Shown here in pieces: positions 9,317-18,556 of a stretch of 64,000 bases of DNA. Origin of the DNA: Flavobacterium saccharophilum (GTDB lineage Bacteria > Bacteroidota > Bacteroidia > Flavobacteriales > Flavobacteriaceae). The notes beneath the pieces were generated by a model. That model searched no databases. It was not told where the DNA came from and saw only the letters and a program-made list of their open reading frames with translations. The position numbers and the translations under genes are program-made. The stretch's first letter is position 1; each line of letters starts with the position of its first letter. The stretch is taken from positions 992,001-1,056,000 of the forward strand of contig NZ_FRBY01000001.1 of the NCBI RefSeq assembly GCF_900142735.1. The letters run 5' to 3'.

Positions 9317-11002
9317 ATGAATAAGATGGGAGAAACTCAAGTAAAAACTGCGCATCCAAAAGGACTTTGGGTATTGTTTGGAACGGAGATGTGGGAGAGA
9401 TTCAATTTTTATGGAATGCGAGCTTTATTGACTTTATTTCTTGTGAACTCATTATTAATGAAGGAAGAAGAAGCTTCATTGATTTATGGTGGTTTCCTTG
9501 GGCTTTGTTATTTAACGCCAATGTTGGGTGGTTTTGTAGCAGATCGTTTTTTAGGAAATAGAAATTGTATATTATTGGGTGGATTATTAATGGCAGCAGG
9601 ACAAATGTTGTTATTTACCAGCGGAAGTATTTTTGAAAGTAATTTGCCTTTGGCTAAAATTATTATGTACTCTGCCTTAGGAGTTATTGTTTTTGGTAAC
9701 GGATTCTTCAAGCCAAACATTTCGAGTATGGTGGGAAGTTTATATCCTAAACAAGAGAAAACAAAATTAGATAGTGCTTTTACTATTTTCTATATGGGAA
9801 TCAATATCGGGGCTTTCTTAGGTCAGTCGATTTGTCCTTTGTTGGGAGATGTTAAGGATGCTGGTGGTATTAGAGATATCCATGCTTTTAGATGGGGATT
9901 CATGGCAGCTTCTTTAGCTATGCTTATCGGAACAGTTCTTTTTTACTTTTTGAAAAACAAATATGTGGTTTCTCCTGAGGGAAGACCATTGGGAGGTTTG
10001 CCTTCTAAAAATGAAGCATCAGACTTTGAAGAAGGAGAGGCGCAAAAAGCTAATTTTTCAAATAAAGCTTTGGTAATTGCAGGACTAGCATTTATTGCAT
10101 TAGGATTCTTTTTTCATTATGTTGTAGGTCAGAATTTGATTTATACTTTGATTTATTCTAGTGGATTGTCATTGGCAGGATTAATTATTTCTGACACTTC
10201 ATTGACTAAAATTGAAAGAGACAGAATTATTGTAATTTATATCGTTTCGTTCTTTATTATTTTCTTCTGGGCGGCTTTTGAGCAAGCTGGTTCGTCGTTA
10301 ACTTTTATTGCAGATAATCAAACAGACAGAAACTTCTTTGGTTTTCTAATGCCTCCATCAATGGTTCAGATTTTTAATGGACTATTTGTTGTAATTATGG
10401 CGGTTCCTTTTAGTATTTTATGGGATACTCTTAGAGCAAAAGACAGAGAGCCTATTTCTCCGGTAAAATTGGCTGCAGGACTAGTGATAATCTCGATTAG
10501 TTTCTTCATGATTGCGACTCAGGTTTCTTACATTGGAACTTCTGGTTTGTTATTGGTAAAATGGCTTATCTTATTATATTTCTTAAATACATGTGCTGAG
10601 TTATGTTTGTCTCCAATTGGTTTGTCATTGGTAGGTAAATTATCTCCAAAACGTTTTGCATCATTATTATATGGAGTATTCTTTTTGTCAAATGCTTCTG
10701 GTTATGCTTTAGGAGGGACTTTAGGTTCTATCTTGCCTGCAACTGGAGATAAATTTGCAAAAGCAAAAGAATTAGGTATCGATCTTCAGGCAGTTTTAGA
10801 CAACAAAATTACACCAACTCCTGAGCAATTAGCTTTATTGGATCAACACCAAATTAGTGCTCATAACCACTTTTTTGCCGGATTTGAAATTCATAACTTA
10901 TATGAGTTCTTTATGGTATTTGTGGTTCTTACTGGTATCGCGGCAATTATATTGTTTGCTTTGACTCCGTTCTTGAAAAAAATGATGCACGGTGTTAGAT
11001 AA
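9317..11002 (+). CDS. POT/PTR-family proton:di/tripeptide symporter 1
   Basis: 561 residues, at least 12 hydrophobic spans. The POT signature ExxERFxxYG appears as TEMWERFNFYG near residue 24, with the second family region around FGNGFFKPNISSM. The start at 9317 (MNKMGET) or the Met three codons later are both possible. It lies 27 nt after the DPP IV gene, and the next POT gene starts 1 nt after its stop. It should import the dipeptides DPP IV produces. It is longer than its neighbour by about 65 residues, including a charged loop (about 215-240) and a C-terminal insertion (about 480-525). Confidence 0.93.
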   Translation: MNKMGETQVKTAHPKGLWVLFGTEMWERFNFYGMRALLTLFLVNSLLMKEEEASLIYGGFLGLCYLTPMLGGFVADRFLGNRNCILLGGLLMAAGQMLLFTSGSIFESNLPLAKIIMYSALGVIVFGNGFFKPNISSMVGSLYPKQEKTKLDSAFTIFYMGINIGAFLGQSICPLLGDVKDAGGIRDIHAFRWGFMAASLAMLIGTVLFYFLKNKYVVSPEGRPLGGLPSKNEASDFEEGEAQKANFSNKALVIAGLAFIALGFFFHYVVGQNLIYTLIYSSGLSLAGLIISDTSLTKIERDRIIVIYIVSFFIIFFWAAFEQAGSSLTFIADNQTDRNFFGFLMPPSMVQIFNGLFVVIMAVPFSILWDTLRAKDREPISPVKLAAGLVIISISFFMIATQVSYIGTSGLLLVKWLILLYFLNTCAELCLSPIGLSLVGKLSPKRFASLLYGVFFLSNASGYALGGTLGSILPATGDKFAKAKELGIDLQAVLDNKITPTPEQLALLDQHQISAHNHFFAGFEIHNLYEFFMVFVVLTGIAAIILFALTPFLKKMMHGVR

Positions 11003-11003
11003 T

Positions 11004-12491
11004 ATGGAAAACAATACAATTACTCTAGAACAAATACAAAATTTTGAAGGGAATTACCCAAAGCAATTGTGGTACTTGTTTTTGGTTGAAATGTGGGAGC
11101 GTTTTTGCTTCTACGGAATGAGAGGTGTTTTAGCAGTTTTCATGGTAGATCAATTAGGTTTGGTTGAAGGGAAAGCAAATCTTCAATATGGTGCTGTGCA
11201 GGCATTTGTTTATGCTTTTACATTTATTGGGGGAATTTTTGCTGATAAAGTTTTAGGTTTTAAGAAGTCTCTTCTTTTTGGAGGGATCGTTATGATTTTG
11301 GGTAATTTACTGATTGCTGCAAATCCGCATGATTTCTTTTATTATGGTATAACACTTTCTATTATTGGAACTGGTTTTTTTAAGCCAAATGTTTCTTCAA
11401 TGGTTGGGGAGTTGTATCACGAAAATGATGGACGCCGTGACGCAGGTTACGGATTGTTTTACGCGGGAATCAATATTGGCGGAATGCTGGGAGGTGCTAT
11501 TCCTATTTATTTAGGAAAAAACTATTCCTGGAGTTTATGTTTCCTTTCCGCAGCAATTGTTATGATTATTGGTGTTGCAACTTTTCTTTTGACGAAAAAA
11601 TATCTTGCCCCAATTGGAAATTCTCCATTAGAAAAACAGACAGCTAAAAAACGAAATCTTTACGAAATCGCAGTTTATGCAGGTTCTATAGTTATAATTC
11701 CGTTTGTTTACATAATGGTTATAAATTCTGATTATACAGAGTATTTTATGTATACGATAGGGATTTTGGCTTTAGTATATTTTTTATATGAATTAATAAT
11801 GATTAAAGAGAGCAAGCAACAGCTTAAGCTGTTGGCGGCATTTATCTTTATTTTTGCATATTTTATGTTTATGGCTATCTCAGAACAATCAGGTGGTTCG
11901 TTGTCCTTGTTTGCAAAAGATAATTTATCTACTAAATTGTTGTTTTTTAACATTGATCCAAATGTGGTAAATAATAGTATAAACTCATTATATGTTATTA
12001 TTTTTAGCCCATTAGTTGGATTCCTATGGATATATATGGCTAAGCGAAAAATTGAGCCAAATACGATTATTAAATTTGGTTTGTCATTTCTTTTACTGGC
12101 TGCAGGATTCTTTATTTTTTATGCTGCCAGATTTTTTGTAAATAAAGATGGATTAAGTTCTCTAGATGTTTTTGCTTTAGGATACCTTTTATATACGCTT
12201 GGAGAATTATGCATTGGGCCAATCGGAATGTCTGTAATTACTAAACTATCTCCTAAGCGATTGTTTGGAATGATGATGGGATTATGGTTTTTATCAAGCG
12301 CATTCGGTCAGTTTGCTGCAGGTAAATTAGGAGCTGAAATGTCAGATGCAAATACTGGAACTACTTTAATGTCTAAGTTGATTGCTTATACTGATGGATA
12401 TTATCAATTGGCAATTTATGCAGTAATTGCCGGTGTTGTTTTAATAATTGCTATGCCGTTAATCAAAAAATTAATGCAAGAAGTAAAATAG
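11004..12491 (+). CDS. POT/PTR-family proton:di/tripeptide symporter 2
   Basis: 495 residues with the same POT signature (VEMWERFCFYG) and FFKPNVSSM. The two proteins are clearly homologous but far from identical, so this is an old duplication, probably with different substrate preference. The reading frame could open at a GTG at 10992, inside the upstream gene. The ATG at 11004, one base after the upstream stop, is the better start and implies translational coupling. No terminator follows before the thioredoxin gene, which has its own -7 element. Confidence 0.93.
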   Translation: MENNTITLEQIQNFEGNYPKQLWYLFLVEMWERFCFYGMRGVLAVFMVDQLGLVEGKANLQYGAVQAFVYAFTFIGGIFADKVLGFKKSLLFGGIVMILGNLLIAANPHDFFYYGITLSIIGTGFFKPNVSSMVGELYHENDGRRDAGYGLFYAGINIGGMLGGAIPIYLGKNYSWSLCFLSAAIVMIIGVATFLLTKKYLAPIGNSPLEKQTAKKRNLYEIAVYAGSIVIIPFVYIMVINSDYTEYFMYTIGILALVYFLYELIMIKESKQQLKLLAAFIFIFAYFMFMAISEQSGGSLSLFAKDNLSTKLLFFNIDPNVVNNSINSLYVIIFSPLVGFLWIYMAKRKIEPNTIIKFGLSFLLLAAGFFIFYAARFFVNKDGLSSLDVFALGYLLYTLGELCIGPIGMSVITKLSPKRLFGMMMGLWFLSSAFGQFAAGKLGAEMSDANTGTTLMSKLIAYTDGYYQLAIYAVIAGVVLIIAMPLIKKLMQEVK

Positions 12492-12518
12492 GCGACATTT
12501 AGCAATAGATATTTTGTT

Positions 12519-12526
12519 TAAATTTG
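12519..12526 (+). promoter_or_regulatory. -7 element upstream of the first thioredoxin-like gene
   Basis: Perfect TAAATTTG, 17 nt before the ATG at 12544. No clear TTG lies at the right distance, so this is a partial match. The gene may also be read from the POT operon. Confidence 0.4.
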
Positions 12527-12543
12527 TAGAAAATTAATGCAGC

Positions 12544-13011
12544 ATGAAAAAAATATTTTTGATTACCTTGTTTTTAACTGGTGTTTTTTCAATACAGGCA
12601 CAGGAGCTAAAATGGTATACAGATGTAAGAGAAGCTATTACTGAAAGTAATAAGGTACATAAGCCAATGTTGATGTTTTTTACAGGAAGCGATTGGTGTG
12701 GATGGTGTATTCGTTTGCAAAATGAAGTTTTAAAAACGCCTGAATTTACAAAATGGGCAGCTGAAAATGTAGTTTTAGTTGAATTGGATTACCCGAGAAG
12801 AACACCTCAGGCTCCGGAAATAAAAAATCAGAATAACGAATTGCAACAAGCTTTCGGAATTCAGGGGTTTCCTACGATCTATTTTACAAGTGCAGAAGCA
12901 ATAGACGGAAAAGTAAATTTTAAAGGTCTGGGACAAACAGGTTATGTTGCTGGTGGTCCAACAGCATGGTTAGCAGTTGCTAATGGAATTGTAAATCCGA
13001 AAAAATCTTAA
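12544..13011 (+). CDS. Secreted thioredoxin-fold protein with CGWC active site
   Basis: 155 residues. Signal peptide about 1-19 (MKKIFLITLFLTGVFSIQA), then a thioredoxin-like domain of the Thioredoxin_7/DUF255-like type. The active site is SDWCGWCIRLQNE with Cys52 and Cys55, and the cis-proline is Pro110 in GFPTIYF. The unusual WCGWC centre suggests a periplasmic thiol reductase or disulfide-handling role rather than a general cytoplasmic thioredoxin. It is followed by a terminator and then by a paralogue in which the motif is gone. The association with the peptide operon may be simple co-transcription. Confidence 0.88.
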   Translation: MKKIFLITLFLTGVFSIQAQELKWYTDVREAITESNKVHKPMLMFFTGSDWCGWCIRLQNEVLKTPEFTKWAAENVVLVELDYPRRTPQAPEIKNQNNELQQAFGIQGFPTIYFTSAEAIDGKVNFKGLGQTGYVAGGPTAWLAVANGIVNPKKS

Positions 13012-13039
13012 TAGATAATTTTTTTAATAAAACATGTGA

Positions 13040-13070
13040 AATCCCTATACTATGTATGGGGATTTTTTTT
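13040..13070 (+). terminator. Intrinsic terminator of the thioredoxin-like gene
   Basis: 11-bp stem with one G-T wobble (AATCCCTATAC at 13040-13050 with 13054-13064), three-base loop, then an eight-T run. Confidence 0.85.
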
Positions 13071-13171
13071 GTTTAGTAAGAAAAGGTGTCTTTAATTTTG
13101 TTTCAAATTGTTGATTTAATATTTATTTATAAGTAAAAAAACACATAATGTATTTTTTGTATTAATTAAAA

Positions 13172-13201
13172 TTGGAAAATTAAAATATTATGTTAATTTC
13201 G
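13172..13201 (+). promoter_or_regulatory. Promoter of the second thioredoxin-like gene
   Basis: TTG at 13172-13174, exactly 19 nt, then TAATTTCG at 13194-13201 (one mismatch). The leader to the ATG at 13232 is about 25 nt. With the terminator just upstream, this gene is an independent unit. Confidence 0.65.
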
Positions 13202-13231
13202 TCGTACTAATCTAACCAAAACCAAGATAAT

Positions 13232-13684
13232 ATGACCAAAAAATTACTTATCCTACTATTTTTTTTAGGTTCATTTTTTACGCATGCTCAGAATTTAGTT
13301 TGGAGAACTAATATGACTGATGCAATCGCAATTAGTAATGAACAGAGAAAACCAATGTTAATTTTATTCACTGCCTCAGGTGTACCGGAAAATCTTCAAA
13401 ATGAAATCTTCAAAACACCAGACTTTGCTGTTTGGTCACGTGATAACGTCATTTTAGTGAAGCTTGATTTGTCTGATTCATCTGCTTCAGATAGTGATAG
13501 AGAACAAAACGTAAAACTTAAAAATGCTTTTGGCGTTGAAGAACTGCCTGAAGTTTGTTTTGCACTGGCATCAATCCGTAAAACCAAAACTACTTTTAGT
13601 GCTTTGGGAAAAATTGCCTATAAGCCAGGTGGAGCAAAAGCATGGATAGCAGAATCGAATGCACTTTTACATCCAAGTGAATAA
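13232..13684 (+). CDS. Secreted thioredoxin-fold paralogue lacking the CxxC motif
   Basis: 150 residues with a signal peptide (about 1-19). It aligns along its whole length with the gene just upstream: KPMLILFTAS, LQNEIFKTPDF, LKNAFGV and the PGGAKAWIAE end all have counterparts. Where the paralogue has SDWCGWCIRLQNE this protein has SGVPENLQNE, so both active-site cysteines are absent together with about three residues. The cis-proline is kept (Pro106 in ELPEVCF), and the only cysteine is Cys109. It has its own promoter and terminator, so it is probably expressed. It cannot catalyse thiol exchange through CxxC; a binding or chaperone role is possible (inference). Confidence 0.85.
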   Translation: MTKKLLILLFFLGSFFTHAQNLVWRTNMTDAIAISNEQRKPMLILFTASGVPENLQNEIFKTPDFAVWSRDNVILVKLDLSDSSASDSDREQNVKLKNAFGVEELPEVCFALASIRKTKTTFSALGKIAYKPGGAKAWIAESNALLHPSE

Positions 13685-13700
13685 TATTTTAATTATTTTT

Positions 13701-15737
13701 TTAGTTTAATCTATAGAATCCCTTTTCATTTGTAGAGTGAAAAGGGACTCTTTTTTTATAGCAGGAAGTTTTCCATTGTTGTTGAAATGAATACGAGTTT
13801 GTACCATCTCCTATAACTATCTTTGGATGTAAGTCTTCTAATACGCGATCTGCGTTTATTTTTGGAGACGCTATCAATATCAGGATATCTGGTTTAATTT
13901 TCTTAGGGTAGGTACCGGAACTGTCTATCAGCAAAATTTTCTTCCCATCAAAAAATAATACATTTTTAATTTTATTTATCGATTTCAAAACTCCAAAATT
14001 GGCAACTAAATAGACTTGTAAAGCGTCGTTTTTTGATTCTTTTTCGTATTGCAGATTATTTGTGAAAAGTATCGTGTTTTTACCTCTTCTTTCCGTAATT
14101 AAGGTTTTTTTCTTGGAATGAAAAACAATAAGTTCATGCTTGCTTTCGATTTCTCTTTTAGTTTGAATGAAAGAAATCTGAACCAGAATTATAGTGACAA
14201 GTACAATAATACGTTTGTTATGATCAGGTTTTTTTAACCAAATGATACTTGCTACTAAGAACAAATAAAAAGAAATTAAGTGATAGCAATTAAAACTTAT
14301 GTTTTTAATTACAAATGATTCGAAAGAAGCCACATAATGAATAATCTGATTTAATAGAAAAATGCTTTTTTCAAAAATTTTAATTATAATTATGGGGCAG
14401 CTTATAAATACCGAAATAAGCATTACCACGATGCCAACTATCATTATAAAAGATAACACGGGTAGAATTAGAATATTGGTCACAAAAAAGAGTGCCGGAA
14501 ACTGATGAAAATAATAGAGGCAAATTGGGAATGTACCAATTTGAGCTGCGAATGAGACGGTAAGAGCTTCCCAGATATATTTTACTATTTTGTTTTTCGG
14601 GAGCCAAATGTTTTTCAATAATGGCTGCAGCCAAAGGATCGAAAATAATGCGATATAACTTAATTGGAATCGGGCGTCAAATAAAAAATAAGGTTCAAAG
14701 AGTAATATCAGTAAGATAGAAACCAGTAAAGTGTGATAGGTATTGCTGTTTCTATGCAGATGACTTCCTATTGCTAAAAACGAAAACATGACTACAGATC
14801 GTAATACTGGCGGCGAGAGTCCCGAAACTATTGCAAAAAGTGCCAATGAAATAATAATGGTACTTAATTTTAGTAGTGAGCCTTTTTTTGTATTCTGAAT
14901 AGGTTTTAGAATGAATAATATAAACAACATTATAAAACCAACATGCAGCCCTGAAACAGACAAGACATGTGTAACCCCAGAATATTGATAATCTTGTTTA
15001 ATTTCTGATGAAATTTCTTGTTTTTGACCTAAAATTAAAGCTAGTGCAACGTTCATTTCGGTTTTGTTGAATTTTGCCTTTTCCAGATTATAAATAATCC
15101 TCGAATGTAAGTGCGACGTATAAAACCAGATATCTTTTTTGATCTTTGTATTGACGGCAATATTTAATTTTGAAGTATAAATTTGAGCATAGATTTGTTT
15201 GTTAGCGAGATATTTTCCATAATCAAATTGATTTGGATTTTTTGGAAGGCTATTGTGTTGCAAAATAGTTTTTACACGAATACTGTTTCCAACAAATAAA
15301 GAATTCTTAATGCTATCCTTTGCTACATTTACAATGATTCTGCCAGAGTAGTATTTATTATCAATGTGATTTATAAGACCAATATATTGATCATTATAAT
15401 CATTGCCTTTTGATTTTTCTCTGATGGTTATACTAATATAATGCGGGCTTTCAAACGCATTTTTGTAATGGATATAATTTGACTCTTGAAGAGAATCTGT
15501 ATTGATTGACAAAGCTATTACACCGATAAAGAACGAAGTATAAAAAGTGCTTAATCCGAAGAATATATTTAGGTTTTTATTCTTTTTTGAGAAAAGGTAA
15601 AAAATGGAAAGAAATAATAAACCGACGAAAAGATATAATACTGAAATTGTAATCGGGGGTATCCAGTAATATGCTCCTATAATACCAAAAACGAAGCTAA
15701 AAGTTATTTTAGCCAAAGGGAAATCTAATACTTTCAT
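13701..15737 (-). CDS. comEC: ComEC/Rec2-family DNA-uptake channel protein
   Basis: 678 residues. It has an N-terminal DUF4131-like region with two or three membrane spans, then the competence domain carrying the family signature THVLSVSGLHVGF (about residue 255) and many further spans, and a C-terminal soluble part. ComEC conducts single-stranded DNA across the inner membrane during natural transformation. The C-terminal region looks like a reduced metallo-beta-lactamase-type domain: I find no HxHxDH metal motif in it. Its 3' end (13716-13757) also forms the terminator of the convergent gene. It is the last gene of the surE-lpxB run, 45 nt after the NlpC/P60 gene. Confidence 0.9.
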   Translation of the reverse strand: MKVLDFPLAKITFSFVFGIIGAYYWIPPITISVLYLFVGLLFLSIFYLFSKKNKNLNIFFGLSTFYTSFFIGVIALSINTDSLQESNYIHYKNAFESPHYISITIREKSKGNDYNDQYIGLINHIDNKYYSGRIIVNVAKDSIKNSLFVGNSIRVKTILQHNSLPKNPNQFDYGKYLANKQIYAQIYTSKLNIAVNTKIKKDIWFYTSHLHSRIIYNLEKAKFNKTEMNVALALILGQKQEISSEIKQDYQYSGVTHVLSVSGLHVGFIMLFILFILKPIQNTKKGSLLKLSTIIISLALFAIVSGLSPPVLRSVVMFSFLAIGSHLHRNSNTYHTLLVSILLILLFEPYFLFDARFQLSYIALFSILWLQPLLKNIWLPKNKIVKYIWEALTVSFAAQIGTFPICLYYFHQFPALFFVTNILILPVLSFIMIVGIVVMLISVFISCPIIIIKIFEKSIFLLNQIIHYVASFESFVIKNISFNCYHLISFYLFLVASIIWLKKPDHNKRIIVLVTIILVQISFIQTKREIESKHELIVFHSKKKTLITERRGKNTILFTNNLQYEKESKNDALQVYLVANFGVLKSINKIKNVLFFDGKKILLIDSSGTYPKKIKPDILILIASPKINADRVLEDLHPKIVIGDGTNSYSFQQQWKTSCYKKRVPFHSTNEKGFYRLN
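13716..13757 (+). terminator. Terminator of the CxxC-less thioredoxin gene, inside comEC
   Basis: A 13-bp stem with one mismatch (13716-13728 with 13738-13750), nine-base loop, then seven T. It sits 32 nt after the 13684 stop. On the other strand it encodes the last residues of ComEC. Confidence 0.8.
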
Positions 15738-15782
15738 TGTATAAAAGTATTAAAAATTTGTAAGAAAAATAATATATTTTAA

Positions 15783-16268
15783 TTAATCAACAACTCTGTT
15801 AATCTGAGCAAAAGAATTTTTGTAATACGGCTCTTTTGTCGACGAAATTATGACACCTTTTGAAGTTGAAGAATGGATAAATTTTATCTCGTCTGATTTT
15901 ACTTCCGTAATTAATCCAACATGATTGATTTGTTTGCTTTTATTGGTTTTGAAGAAAATTAAATCGCCTTTTTGAGCATCATCAATATTGATTATTTTTC
16001 CAACTTTAGATTGTTCATAAGAACTTCTGGGTAGTTTTATGTTTTCAGATTCAAAAGAAGTAAATACTAATCCTGAGCAATCAAATCCGCTTTTTGTAGT
16101 TCCGCCAGCTTTGTATTTTACTCCAATATTATCAGTTGCATTTTCAATTAAATGATTGACAATGTATTTATTTTCTCGTTTTGTTTCTTTTTTACTTACT
16201 GCATTTGAAGTTGATTTACAAGATGTAAAAGCAAGAGTTAGCAGAAGAAAAAGGAGTATTTTTTTCAA
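15783..16268 (-). CDS. NlpC/P60 (C40) cell-wall peptidase lipoprotein
   Basis: 161 residues. The lipoprotein signal is LLLTLAFTSC, with Cys17 as the lipidation site. The NlpC/P60 catalytic set is Cys64 in GFDCSGLVF, His116 in QINHVGLIT and probably His132 in FIHSS. Members cleave D-Glu-meso-DAP bonds in peptidoglycan stem peptides. The start codon is TTG (16268-16266): upstream in-frame codons run back to the lpxB stop without ATG or GTG, and this start gives a correct signal peptide. It lies 12 nt after lpxB and is co-transcribed with it. Confidence 0.9.
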   Translation of the reverse strand: MKKILLFLLLTLAFTSCKSTSNAVSKKETKRENKYIVNHLIENATDNIGVKYKAGGTTKSGFDCSGLVFTSFESENIKLPRSSYEQSKVGKIINIDDAQKGDLIFFKTNKSKQINHVGLITEVKSDEIKFIHSSTSKGVIISSTKEPYYKNSFAQINRVVD

Positions 16269-16280
16269 AACAAGAAAAAT

Positions 16281-17399
16281 TTAAAGTTGTTTTAAATCAG
16301 CTACAATTAGTTTAGCCGTTTTTTTACTGGCGCCAACTCCTCCTAATTTTTGCTCTAAAATATCATAATTTTTAAGAAGTTTTTCGCGATACTGAGGTTC
16401 AAGTAATTTTTGAAGTTCCTCTTTAATACGTTTCGTGTTGCAATCAGCCTGAATTAGTTCCGTTACAACTTCCTGATCCATAATTAAATTGACTAAAGAA
16501 ATGTATTTTAGCGTAATAATTCGTTTTGCAATTTGATAAGAGATATTGCTTCCTTTATAACAAACCACTTCAGGTACTTTAAAAAGAGCGGTTTCTAGAG
16601 TTGCAGTTCCTGAAGTTACCAAAGCAGCGGTAGAAGAACGTAATAAATCATAAGTTTTATTCGAAACAAATGCGATATTTTCGTTAGAAATAAATTGCTT
16701 ATAAAAATCGTATTCCTGACTTGGTGCACCTGCAATTACAAATTCATAATCCTTAAAGTCGTAAACAACACTAAGCATTACACTAAGCATTTTAGTAATT
16801 TCCTGTTTGCGGCTTCCAGGTAAAAGTGCGATAATAGGTTTGTCTCCCAATTGATTTTCTTTTCTAAAAACGGCTTCATCAAAAGGAGGCTGATTCTGGA
16901 TAGCATCAATCAAAGGATGTCCAACAAAATCTACTGGAAAGTTATGTTTGTCTTCATAAAAGCTTTTCTCAAAAGGCAAAATCACAAACATTTTGTCGAC
17001 ATCTTGTTTGATGGCTTTTATTCTGTTTTCTTTCCAGGCCCAGATCTGAGGTGAAATATAGTAGTGTGTTTTGTAATTCAGCTCTTTAGCCCATTTTGCA
17101 ATACGCATATTAAAACCAGGATAATCAATAAATATGATAACGTCAGGTTTGAAGTTTAAAATATCTTTTTTGCAAAAAGTAATATTGCTTAAAATGGTTT
17201 TCAGATTAAAAATAACTTCAACAAAACCCATGAAAGCCAATTCGCGATAGTGTTTAACTAAAGTTCCTCCGGCTTTTTGCATCAAATCACCTCCCCAAAA
17301 TCTAATTTCTGCCTGAGGATCTTCCTCATATAATGCTTTCATTAAATTAGAACCATGTAAGTCTCCGGAAGCTTCACCAGCTATGATGTAATATTTCAT
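16281..17399 (-). CDS. lpxB: Lipid-A-disaccharide synthase
   Basis: 372 residues. LpxB joins UDP-2,3-diacylglucosamine and lipid X to form the lipid A disaccharide at the inner membrane. The N-terminal MKYYIIAGEASGDLHGSNLM is the family signature, followed by FIDYPGFNMRIAKWAKE and the GT-B C-terminal half (LLPGSRKQEI, TSGTATLETAL). An in-frame ATG 12 codons upstream would add MFKTETTVKKNH, which is not family-like, so 17399 is preferred. A TATCTTTG element at 17455-17462 and a small hairpin just before the start suggest some independent expression within the surE operon. Confidence 0.95.
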   Translation of the reverse strand: MKYYIIAGEASGDLHGSNLMKALYEEDPQAEIRFWGGDLMQKAGGTLVKHYRELAFMGFVEVIFNLKTILSNITFCKKDILNFKPDVIIFIDYPGFNMRIAKWAKELNYKTHYYISPQIWAWKENRIKAIKQDVDKMFVILPFEKSFYEDKHNFPVDFVGHPLIDAIQNQPPFDEAVFRKENQLGDKPIIALLPGSRKQEITKMLSVMLSVVYDFKDYEFVIAGAPSQEYDFYKQFISNENIAFVSNKTYDLLRSSTAALVTSGTATLETALFKVPEVVCYKGSNISYQIAKRIITLKYISLVNLIMDQEVVTELIQADCNTKRIKEELQKLLEPQYREKLLKNYDILEQKLGGVGASKKTAKLIVADLKQL

Positions 17400-17454
17400 A
17401 TGATTTTTTTTGACAGTAGTTTCTGTTTTAAACACAGAAATTATTTTTGCAATG

Positions 17455-17462
17455 CAAAGATA
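17455..17462 (-). promoter_or_regulatory. -7 element upstream of lpxB
   Basis: Perfect TATCTTTGC on the minus strand, about 55 nt before the preferred lpxB start. No TTG at proper distance. It would give lpxB, nlpC and comEC an internal promoter. Confidence 0.35.
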
Positions 17463-17466
17463 AGAT

Positions 17467-17739
17467 TTAAATAAACAAAGTCGAAATTGCTAAGACAATC
17501 ACGGCCAAAACAACACCTCTAGCCATTAATTCTTTATCTCTTTTTAATAAAATTAAAAATACAGCAAGATCTAAAAGAGTGCCTAAAGTGATTATTTTTC
17601 CTAAATAACCATAGTGTTTGATGGTCTGAATTCCGGACGAAAGATCAAAAGTGGTAAAGAATGTGATAAACAAATAACTGCCAAGAAGTGCAGTAAAAAT
17701 TCCGATAACAAAACCAATAACAATGTCTTTTTTATTCAT
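17467..17739 (-). CDS. Small three-helix membrane protein, unknown
   Basis: 90 residues with three predicted spans (about 8-28, 47-66 and 74-90) and almost no soluble domain; the only charged loop is KRDKELMARG. I do not recognise the family. It overlaps the 3' end of surE by 8 nt, so it is coupled to surE translation. It precedes lpxB, which suggests an envelope-related role but does not prove one. Confidence 0.75.
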   Translation of the reverse strand: MNKKDIVIGFVIGIFTALLGSYLFITFFTTFDLSSGIQTIKHYGYLGKIITLGTLLDLAVFLILLKRDKELMARGVVLAVIVLAISTLFI

Positions 17740-18511
17740 TTAATTTCCAGGTATTAAGTTGTTGCATAGTATGATGTGCTGTTAAATCAAATTGTACGGG
17801 AACGACTGAAATGTAACCATTTTCAAGAGCCCATTCATCAGTGTCTTCGCCTTTATCTTCGTTTGTGAATTTTCCTGTCAGCCAGTAATAATCTTTTCCG
17901 TAAGGTGTTTGGCGTTTGTCAAATTTTTGAGCATAATAAGCTTTTGCCTGACGACAAATTTTAATTCCTTTTATTTCTTTTTCTTTTAATTTCGGAAAAT
18001 TAACATTTAAAACTACTCCGGCCGGTAATTTATTGGCAAGTGTTTCAAGAGTAATTTTTTTGACAAATGATTTAATTTGTTCGAAATCGGCGTTCCAGTC
18101 AAAATCTAATAAAGAAAAACCAATAGCCTGAATGCCTTCAATTCCTGCTTCAACTGCGGCGCTCATTGTTCCTGAATAAATTACATTTATAGAAGAATTT
18201 GAACCGTGATTGATTCCTGAAACGCACAGATCGGGTTTTCGGTGCAGGATTTCATTTACGGCCAGTTTAACACAATCTACCGGTGTTCCCGAACAACTGT
18301 ATTCAGTAGTTTTTGCATTTTCTTTTGAAATTTTGTCCAGAAATAAAGTATTGTTGATGGTTATCGCATGTCCCATTGCACTTTGAGGTTTGTCCGGGGC
18401 AACCACGATTACTTCGCCAATCGTTTCCATAACACTGATTAAAGCTCTGATTCCGGGTGCTAAAATTCCGTCGTCATTAGTAACTAATATCAAAGGTTTT
18501 TCATTTTTCAT
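17732..18511 (-). CDS. surE: 5'/3'-nucleotidase SurE
   Basis: 259 residues. SurE removes phosphate from nucleoside 5'- and 3'-monophosphates in a divalent-metal-dependent reaction and is linked to stationary-phase survival. Metal ligands are visible in LVTNDDGILAPGI (Asp13, Asp14), with SGINHGSN and the YSGTMSAAVEA segment completing the family pattern. It is the first gene of a minus-strand run surE, small membrane protein, lpxB, nlpC, comEC. A TACATTTGC element lies at 18557-18564. Confidence 0.95.
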   Translation of the reverse strand: MKNEKPLILVTNDDGILAPGIRALISVMETIGEVIVVAPDKPQSAMGHAITINNTLFLDKISKENAKTTEYSCSGTPVDCVKLAVNEILHRKPDLCVSGINHGSNSSINVIYSGTMSAAVEAGIEGIQAIGFSLLDFDWNADFEQIKSFVKKITLETLANKLPAGVVLNVNFPKLKEKEIKGIKICRQAKAYYAQKFDKRQTPYGKDYYWLTGKFTNEDKGEDTDEWALENGYISVVPVQFDLTAHHTMQQLNTWKLNE

Positions 18512-18556
18512 GCGTGGATGTCATTTGTGAATTGTCAAAATTAAAGCTTGTTAAAG

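Noticed and set aside
10992..11003. GTG start for the second POT transporter
   Set aside because: It would lie within the upstream gene; the ATG at 11004 directly after the stop gives the normal N-terminus.
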